DNA from: CAYQJL01 sp964573295
GTDB taxonomy: Bacteria > Eisenbacteria > RBG-16-71-46 > CAIMUX01 > WJJG01
Direction: 5' to 3'
NCBI GenBank assembly: GCA_964573295.1
Contig: CAZNJE010000011.1
Span: 1 to 64,000, forward strand
Length of the DNA: 64,000 bases
Within the stretch, counting starts at the first letter, position 1; every line of letters starts with the position of its first letter. This document shows positions 58,557 to 64,000 of this stretch, one piece after another. Under the pieces are notes generated by a model. The model saw nothing but the letters and a program-made list of their open reading frames with translations, did not search any database and was not told the DNA's origin. Made by a program: the position numbers and the translations under genes.

Positions 58557-59816
58557 TCAGCACAGCGAGAGGAGCAGGGGTAGCAGGCGTCCTTCGTAGA
58601 TTCGGGGGATGCCCGTCTTCGTGACCAGGGGATACTCGATGACCTGCAGGCCGCGATCGCGCATGGCCTCGATGGCCCGGCCCGCCGGATAGCTGTCGGG
58701 ACGCCGATCCACCACCACCAGATTGAGCAGGTCCTCCGGCGTGACCCGCGTTCTCCCTCCGCCGATCTCGAGAAGCCGCAATAGCCACGCGACCTGATCG
58801 TCCGCCGAGAGGCGGTTGCTCTCGGGGTCTGAGCCGGTGCTGGGAATGAAGACCTTGGGACAGGGATTGAGGGCGATGGCCTCAGCGATGCCGGCCGGCA
58901 ACAGGTTGGCCAGGATGCTCGTGAAGAAGCTGCCCATGGGGTAACAGATCAAGTCGGCCTTGGCGATCAACCCGGCGACTTCGGGCGTGATCTGGCACGT
59001 TCGCGCTTCTCCTTCGGTATCGGCCAGCTCGAAGCGTGTGACGCGGGGCGCATCATCGGCGCCCAGCACATCGCCGAAGAGGTGCTGGCCGACGATGCGG
59101 CGACCGTCTCCCAGATCCGCCGCCAGATGCAGACAGGCATCGGTCGTGGCGCGGACGATGCCGCGCACCTGCACGAGACGCGAGTAGACGTAGATGACCG
59201 GCTCCAGATGGTAGTCGTGATCCAAGTACCCCGCGGCCAGCACCAGGTTGCCGATGCTGGCTCCCCGCAGGTCGAAGTCGACCGGCAGGCGTTCGGCTAG
59301 GCGATGAATCTGGTGGCAGATGATCCGTCGCAACGGCTCGGGTACATGGTTCACCAGATGGTGGCTGCCGGCCGCCAGCGCCGCGAGCTCCTCACGCAGG
59401 GCCGCCGCGGCAGCGGTGCGCGGAAGCCGGTGGGCGAAGAGCCGGAAGACTTGCGGATTGCCCTGAAGGGTTCGATCCGCCAGTGCCATCAGCCGGTTGC
59501 GGACGTCGCCGACCGCGGGCATGTCAAACGCCTTGCGCAGCTCGGCCGAGCTGCCGCCCGAATCGAATGGGGTGATCAGGTGGATCGAATTGTGCGTGTA
59601 GTGGATGAGTCTCTGACTGACAGGCCGTAGCGCGCTCCCGCCGCTCAGGAAGAGAATGCGCGGTCCCAGCTCCGGGTTGCGCTCGAAGCGGGCCAGCTTG
59701 AGCTCGTCGGGAATGCGGACGCCGCGCGTGAGGCGCAACACCTTCTGGGGCGGACTGGCCGGCAAGACCTGGCCTAGCGAGCTGGCCCCGACCGGATCCA
59801 TGCTGGGTGAGTGCAT
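58557..59816 (-). CDS. CofD-related protein of the GAK system
   Basis: The 419-residue protein belongs to the CofD/YvcK fold: ILFLSGGSALRPVSQRLI (nucleotide loop), HLITPFDSGGSSAELRKAFD (the D-S-G-G-S-S motif), MPAVGDVRNRLMALAD, DFDLRGASIGNLVLAAGYLD (the S-I-G-N-L motif), DLICYPMGSFFTSILANLL and KVFIPSTGSDPESN. CofD moves phospholactate in F420 synthesis and YvcK binds UDP-sugars; the GAK branch has no proven substrate. Its ATG overlaps the stop of the kinase gene (TGATG), so the two are translationally coupled. Confidence 0.88.
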   Translation of the reverse strand: MHSPSMDPVGASSLGQVLPASPPQKVLRLTRGVRIPDELKLARFERNPELGPRILFLSGGSALRPVSQRLIHYTHNSIHLITPFDSGGSSAELRKAFDMPAVGDVRNRLMALADRTLQGNPQVFRLFAHRLPRTAAAAALREELAALAAGSHHLVNHVPEPLRRIICHQIHRLAERLPVDFDLRGASIGNLVLAAGYLDHDYHLEPVIYVYSRLVQVRGIVRATTDACLHLAADLGDGRRIVGQHLFGDVLGADDAPRVTRFELADTEGEARTCQITPEVAGLIAKADLICYPMGSFFTSILANLLPAGIAEAIALNPCPKVFIPSTGSDPESNRLSADDQVAWLLRLLEIGGGRTRVTPEDLLNLVVVDRRPDSYPAGRAIEAMRDRGLQVIEYPLVTKTGIPRIYEGRLLPLLLSLC

Positions 59817-60904
59817 CAGGTCTCCAGAAGATCGAGGGAGCGTTCCGCAGCGGCCGCGAAATCCACGCCGCCGGTGATCTCCAGCACCGGGACGCCGCGA
59901 AGCACATCGCGATAGCCTTGCGGAGAAAGCTCCGGTTCCACGTAGCCCGGCTGGGGAAGGTAGAAGAGCCCCCGCCGTTTCATGAGCGCATCCAGCAGAT
60001 CGTCGCGTGATTCGAGATCAACGTGCTGGATACGTGCCGGTCCGTCGCCCAACCGCCAGTTGAGGATGATGAGCCCGTCGACTCGAGATTCGAGCTCGAA
60101 CCGTGCGCCGAAGATCGGTTCAATGAGTGCATCATACTTCTGCTCCACGTGCCAGAGCTCTTGTGGATCGAGGGCGCTGTACCGGCGAAGCTCATCCTCG
60201 ATCAGCAGTTGTCGCAGCGGGGGAATCGAGAGAATCGTACCCGGGTTGATGCGGGGATACTTGGGAAGCCCCGTCATCCGGAGCCGGCCTTCTGCACGGT
60301 CCAGAACGAGCCGGTCGTTGCTCACGAAATCGGCCCCGCGGGCAAGGAAGTGCAGCGCCAGGGTGGATTTCCCCGCGCCGGAGAAACCGGCCATGGCGAT
60401 GCCGCGGCCGCCAACCCTCACCCCGGCGGCATGGGCCAGCACGGCCCCGTCGTGGAGTTTCTCCAGCAGGAACCGGTTGTTGATGAAGTTGATGACCTGG
60501 TTCGGGTTCGCCCGGCATGGGCCGACGGTCAGGTACTCATCCTCGCCGAAGACGAAGACCATCCCGGTCGTTCGCTTGCGAACCACCCGGCCATCGGGCA
60601 GGTCGGTGTACTCTTCCTTGATCCTTTTGCCGCCCGGCCGCACACGAGCATGATACGACAACGCGAGATCCGTCTCGGGGGCCTCGAGCGCCCGGATCGT
60701 TGCCCGCCCGCCCGCTGCAGCGTCTTGGGAAGAGTGTGGACGGAAATGCCGGTAGTAGTCGCAAAGGGTTTCGTGGAGCGGCCGGTCATTGGTTGCCACC
60801 CGCACTCTCAGGCCGGGCAGCTCCAGATCGAACTCGTGCGGCAGCGTCTTCTCCTGTAGAAGTCTGCGGACGAGGTCTTTTCGGGTCGTGAGCGTAGCGG
60901 GCAT
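59816..60904 (-). CDS. HprK-related kinase of the GAK system
   Basis: I start at ATG 60904, eight bases after GGAGG; an ATG at 60931 is also possible. The 362 residues show DYYRHFRPHSS in an N-terminal part, GDEYL-like GEDEYLTVGPCRANPNQVIN, then the P-loop AMAGFSGAGKSTLALHFLAR, VSNDRLVL (second metal acid), GLPKYPRINPGTILSI and a late LILNWRLGDGPA. This fits the HprK-related kinase B family of the GAK system. True HprK phosphorylates HPr on serine; the target here is unknown, the amphi-Trp protein being one guess. It is coupled to the CofD gene downstream. Confidence 0.87.
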   Translation of the reverse strand: MPATLTTRKDLVRRLLQEKTLPHEFDLELPGLRVRVATNDRPLHETLCDYYRHFRPHSSQDAAAGGRATIRALEAPETDLALSYHARVRPGGKRIKEEYTDLPDGRVVRKRTTGMVFVFGEDEYLTVGPCRANPNQVINFINNRFLLEKLHDGAVLAHAAGVRVGGRGIAMAGFSGAGKSTLALHFLARGADFVSNDRLVLDRAEGRLRMTGLPKYPRINPGTILSIPPLRQLLIEDELRRYSALDPQELWHVEQKYDALIEPIFGARFELESRVDGLIILNWRLGDGPARIQHVDLESRDDLLDALMKRRGLFYLPQPGYVEPELSPQGYRDVLRGVPVLEITGGVDFAAAAERSLDLLET

Positions 60905-61172
60905 TGTGGCATCCTCCATTTCAAGAAGCATAGTCTTGCCTGTCGCGCCTCCTTTCTCCAGGCATTTCGAGCCGGCATCATCAGCGGCGCAGAGCAGGGT
61001 CCGGCGGCCCAGGTTCGCGGACAGCGACCGCCGAACCCTCCAAGTTCGTGTGCATTGCAGTCCTACTTCTGGTTCTGAGTTTCCCGTACGCGGCAAGTCG
61101 GCACGACACGTGGTAGACTATTCACGTGCCCCACGCGGAACATGACTTTCGCACAAGCCGGAGGACCGCATC

Positions 61173-61319
61173 ATGAAAACGATCCGTTGCTCCCTTGCTG
61201 GCTTCGTCTTTCTCGCTACCATCTTCCTGGCCTGCATGTCTCCGGCTCGTGCCGACGCGCCGGACACGTTGTGGACGAGGACCTTCGGTGGCGCCACGCA
61301 ATCCGGGTCGTGCGGGTAC
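61173..61319 (+). pseudogene. 5' fragment of a secreted-protein gene inside the GAK operon
   Basis: On the opposite strand to the operon, CGGAGGA and ATG at 61173 begin a normal signal peptide (IRCSLAGFVFLATIFLACMS, PARADAP) followed by DTLWTRTFGGATQSG, the start of proteins with repeated GG...D-like beta-propeller units. The match stops near 61319, just before the end of the ATP-grasp gene. The rest of the gene is absent. Either the ATP-grasp gene block was joined here by recombination, or the gene was cut down in place. If expressed, it would run antisense to the ATP-grasp gene. Confidence 0.6.
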
Positions 61320-61328
61320 GGTGAACTC

Positions 61329-62207
61329 TCACACCGGCCGCAACCGCGCTTGCACGTACTCCACGTAGCGCTTGGCGGCGTCGATCTTACGGGCCTCCAA
61401 AATGCCCCGGAATCCGCCGAAGGGGGATACCTCGAAGACGACCGGGCCATCCGCCGACTCGGCCACATCGACGCAGGTGAAGTCCAGATCGAACGGGGCC
61501 TGGGCGCGCTGCGCCAGTGTGATCAGCTCCGGTGAGGGGTCGAAAGGCTCGTACCGGCCGCCGAAATGCGTGGTCGTCGTCCAGCTGCCCTCATCCTGGC
61601 GGCGGGCGTAGGTGGTCAGGTACTGGCCGCCCAAGAAGACGACGCCCAGGTCACGGCCCGGAAGATCGATTCGCTTCTGGATGTACATGACCGGGTTGAG
61701 GCGCTGATACTCCTCGATTTGCTCGCGGGCCTGCGGGCCGTGCTCGATCAAGCACATGCCGCGCGCCTTGGATGTATAGAGCGGCTTGAAAACGGCTTCG
61801 CCGTAGCGTTCGACCGCCTCGACCGCTCGATCGATGTTCTCGGTGATCGTCGTGGGTGGAAGGGGGATGCCGGCCATCTGGAGCCGGAGGGTGCAGCTCA
61901 ACCGGTCGAGCAATCGCATGATCCGGTCGGGTCGGGAGAAGATGCGTACCCCCTGTTCCTGCAACCAGCACAGGATCTCGAGCCGGTCGAGCAGGTTGGG
62001 GGAGTAGAACCGGCCCAGCTTCTTGATGATGAGCGCATCGAAGGAGCGCAGGTCCACGCCGTTGGCGTGCAGTTCCCCCGTCGACAGATCCAGACGGACC
62101 TGTCGCATGTCGATCAAGGTGCCCGTGCCGGTCGCCGCCTCAACCGCGCGGACGAGCTCCTCCGATGACCATCCGCCGCGCGTTCCCACCACGCCGATTC
62201 GAGCCAA
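61329..62207 (-). CDS. ATP-grasp enzyme of the GAK system
   Basis: The start is a TTG at 62207, fixed by AAGGAGG six bases upstream. The 292-residue protein begins RIGVVGTRGGWSSEELV and follows the RimK-like ATP-grasp plan: FDALIIKKLGRFYSPNLLDR, RIFSRPDRIMRLLDRLSCTL, AVFKPLYTSKARGMCLI (ATP Lys), MYIQKRIDLPGRDLGVVFLG, and DFTCVDVAESADGPVVFEVS with the Mg-binding acids and FGGFRG after it. ATP-grasp ligases join a carboxylate to an amine through an acyl phosphate. The substrate in the GAK system is unknown. It lies between the PhoU fusion and the kinase genes. Confidence 0.88.
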   Translation of the reverse strand: MARIGVVGTRGGWSSEELVRAVEAATGTGTLIDMRQVRLDLSTGELHANGVDLRSFDALIIKKLGRFYSPNLLDRLEILCWLQEQGVRIFSRPDRIMRLLDRLSCTLRLQMAGIPLPPTTITENIDRAVEAVERYGEAVFKPLYTSKARGMCLIEHGPQAREQIEEYQRLNPVMYIQKRIDLPGRDLGVVFLGGQYLTTYARRQDEGSWTTTTHFGGRYEPFDPSPELITLAQRAQAPFDLDFTCVDVAESADGPVVFEVSPFGGFRGILEARKIDAAKRYVEYVQARLRPV

Positions 62208-62317
62208 CCGAAACCTCCTTGTGTGTCGTGCCGCGGGGCCGCGCCTTGCGGTTTCGCACCGGGTTCATGCCACGCGGCTTCGCCCCGAGCTACGGCTCGC
62301 GAAGGCTCGCCACACGC

Positions 62318-63964
62318 TTACAAATACAGAATCTCCTGTCTCAGCCGGTATTCGGGCCACGGCCGCCCGGCTTGGACATGCCGGCCCAGGCTGTCGAGCA
62401 GGTAGTGGGCCCGCAGGTACATCTCCTTGGCAAACTCGATGTTCAGCTCGAAGCGGATCGAAGTGTAGAACGAGCGCGCCAGCGCCAGCGCCAGACGGGC
62501 GGCGAAGGTCTCGTCCCCCCAATCGGCCGCCATCGAGGCGGCGAACTCGTAGAAGATGCGGATCGTCTGGCTCAGCCGCTGGCGGGCCTTGCGCTCGAGC
62601 ACCGGCACCCGGAAGTTCGAGATCAAGAACACCGAAACATCCTGCACGTAATCGTACTCGCGCGACCGGTACAGGTCGATGAAGTAGACGTGATCGTTCT
62701 CGGTATCGTAGAGCACATTGTTCGTGTTGAAGTCCCCGTGGATGCGCACGGTGGCCGGGGCGAGCAAGTGGCCTTCGGCTGTGCGGCACGTGCGAATCAG
62801 CTCGCTGGTGGACGACACGCGCGCTCCGCCAAGCAGCCGTTCGTCGCGCGACAGCTCCGGATGGAGCCGGTGGACCTCCTCCATGCGCTTCACCATCTGC
62901 CCAACATAGTCGGTCGGGAAGACCTCGGCGCGGCGTGATGCGGTCCACAACCGGCGGAGCGTGGCGAGGAGCGTACCGAGAGCTTCTTCGAGCACCTTGC
63001 GGTCATCGCCGAGGATGATCTCCTCGAGTGTCTCGCCCGGCAAGAACTCGACGAGCAGAGAGGCGTTGCTGGACTGCTCGTGATAGCTGATGACCCTGGG
63101 CGTCAGTCCTGGAAATCGCTGTTGCCAGTACTCGAGGTTCTTCCGTTCCGCGGCGATCTTCATGCGATCGCCTTCTTTGAAGATGCTGCTTCGCGCATCG
63201 CCACCCCCGGGGCGTTGACTGCCCACCCGGCCGATTCGGCAACCGGAGCGGGTGCCCCAGATCGACTCGAAGTCGATCTCCTTCATCGAGCCCTCGAAGC
63301 CCGATTTGTCGAGCGTCCGGCGCAGCGCCTCGAAATGGCGAATCTTGATCTTCTCGCCCATGATGGCGAAGATCAGGGCTTCGCCGATGTTGAGCAGGGC
63401 GTCGCCCATACGTTCGAGGTAGCGGAAGATGAAGAGGGTCGTGAGCAGGTTCTGAATGTTTCGGCCCCCGTACATCTCGGTCATGATGTCTTCGAAGGTC
63501 GTCTTGTAGAGCTGGTCGAGCTCATCTTCGGTCTTGCAGATTTGCAGCGCGGCCGAGAGGTCGCGGCTCTCGAGGGTGCTGGTGATCTTGCCCAGAGCCG
63601 CCTCCACCTGCCGAAACGCATTATCGTACTCGAAGCGGGTCAGGAAGCCCGGATCCTCCAGATAGCCCCACTGGCGCGTGATGTTCACGCAATGGTCGGC
63701 GATGCGCTCGAGATTGATGCAGATCGTGTCGGTGGCCCGGATGGCGTCGATCTCTTCCTTGGCCAGATCGGGCCGGGTGTGCAGCTCCAGGTAGCCTTGC
63801 TCGCCGATGGTGCTCTTGAGGTTGTCGATGTAGTCGTCCCGCCGGACGATGGCGTCGTGAAGCACGGGGTCGCTGGTATCCAGAAACTGCCGCGTCGCAC
63901 CCACGATCCCAATGGTCTCGAGCACAATGAAACGGACGTTCTCTTCACGGCCCCGCGTTCGCAT
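62318..63964 (-). CDS. PhoU-like domain fused to an APH-type phosphotransferase (GAK operon)
   Basis: Residues about 8-220 are two PhoU helical bundles (FIVLETIGIVGATRQFLD, INLERIADHCVNITRQWGYL, FIFRYLERMGDALLNIGEAL). Residues about 265-500 are an aminoglycoside-phosphotransferase/kinase fold: ISYHEQSSNASLLVEFLPGE, ATVRIHGDFNTNNVLYDTEN (catalytic H-G-D-x4-N), and VYFIDLYRSREYDYVQDVSV for the metal Asp, here I-D-L in place of I-D-F/W. The last 100 residues are helical. PhoU-type proteins with this kinase accompany GAK genes. ATG 63964 is chosen, but the frame stays open to the window edge, so the start could be further left. It opens the operon. Confidence 0.8.
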   Translation of the reverse strand: MRTRGREENVRFIVLETIGIVGATRQFLDTSDPVLHDAIVRRDDYIDNLKSTIGEQGYLELHTRPDLAKEEIDAIRATDTICINLERIADHCVNITRQWGYLEDPGFLTRFEYDNAFRQVEAALGKITSTLESRDLSAALQICKTEDELDQLYKTTFEDIMTEMYGGRNIQNLLTTLFIFRYLERMGDALLNIGEALIFAIMGEKIKIRHFEALRRTLDKSGFEGSMKEIDFESIWGTRSGCRIGRVGSQRPGGGDARSSIFKEGDRMKIAAERKNLEYWQQRFPGLTPRVISYHEQSSNASLLVEFLPGETLEEIILGDDRKVLEEALGTLLATLRRLWTASRRAEVFPTDYVGQMVKRMEEVHRLHPELSRDERLLGGARVSSTSELIRTCRTAEGHLLAPATVRIHGDFNTNNVLYDTENDHVYFIDLYRSREYDYVQDVSVFLISNFRVPVLERKARQRLSQTIRIFYEFAASMAADWGDETFAARLALALARSFYTSIRFELNIEFAKEMYLRAHYLLDSLGRHVQAGRPWPEYRLRQEILYL

Positions 63965-64000
63965 CAGGTATCCGTGGAAATGCGCAGCGGGTCGTGCGCG

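Noticed and set aside
58424..58624. Collagen-like small protein on the plus strand
   Set aside because: It lies on a short-period repeat beside a gap and a 19-G run, lacks a ribosome-binding site and runs into the antisense of the CofD-related gene.

Overview
The window is GC-rich bacterial DNA, most likely from an uncultivated FCB-type lineage such as Candidatus Eisenbacteria. This is an inference. It rests on several large secreted proteins that end in a FlgD-like Ig / type IX-type sorting domain, outer-membrane barrels, FG-GAP proteins and a complete GAK gene set. Two runs of ten N (54090-54099, 58365-58374) and a window edge lying inside a repeat suggest a draft or metagenomic scaffold. 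No rRNA, tRNA or CRISPR was seen.

Layout. (1) 1-6143 is an accessory island. A 2,924-bp unit occurs twice in tandem and is identical over 2,335 bp. Each unit carries minus-strand toxin/antitoxin-like genes (AbiEii-type nucleotidyltransferase, a 55-aa partner, a truncated PIN protein, a BECR-like nuclease, a DUF2283 protein) and is separated from the next by a defective group II intron. (2) 6144-8979 holds a HEPN/MNT pair with an in-frame stop in HEPN and two palindromic operators, an intron-like fragment, and a broken integron-type tyrosine recombinase. (3) 9227-18252 encodes secreted enzymes: glutaminyl cyclase lipoprotein, M14 carboxypeptidase, CPBP-like membrane protein, M1 aminopeptidase. 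(4) 18347-23075 has an HD-GYP protein, a fasciclin protein and a CarH-like B12-binding MerR regulator, with three arrays of 11-bp direct repeats and a decayed second copy of the HD-GYP/CarH pair. (5) 23091-41195 is mostly ordinary: porin, REC-REC-PEP-synthase-like protein, sulfatase-TPR lipoprotein, PAS protein, TldD/TldE, MscS, a secreted hydrolase, a divergent-PAP2 protein, a lipid kinase, and a protein with three predicted barrels. (6) 41197-48528 is a minus-strand operon: glutamate dehydrogenase, two incomplete PEP-synthase-like proteins and a phosphoesterase. (7) 48989-57957 is signalling: an RsbRD_N-GAF-GAF histidine kinase, an FG-GAP membrane protein running into an assembly gap, a histidine-kinase fragment, an NtrC-type regulator and a NarL-type regulator. 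(8) 58006-63964 is a GAK operon: PhoU-phosphotransferase fusion, ATP-grasp, HprK-related kinase, CofD-related protein and amphi-Trp protein.

The strongest leads for undescribed biology are these. First, three paralogous proteins keep the ATP-grasp half of PEP synthase but replace the phosphohistidine and PEP-binding halves with a shared GRWGS...G-T/S-HFF module, joined to receiver, GAF or nucleotidyltransferase domains. Second, 11-bp repeat arrays flank a CarH-like regulator, matching the 11-bp register such tetramers use on DNA. Third, toxin-antitoxin-like genes alternate with dying group II introns that seem to act as recombination substrates.
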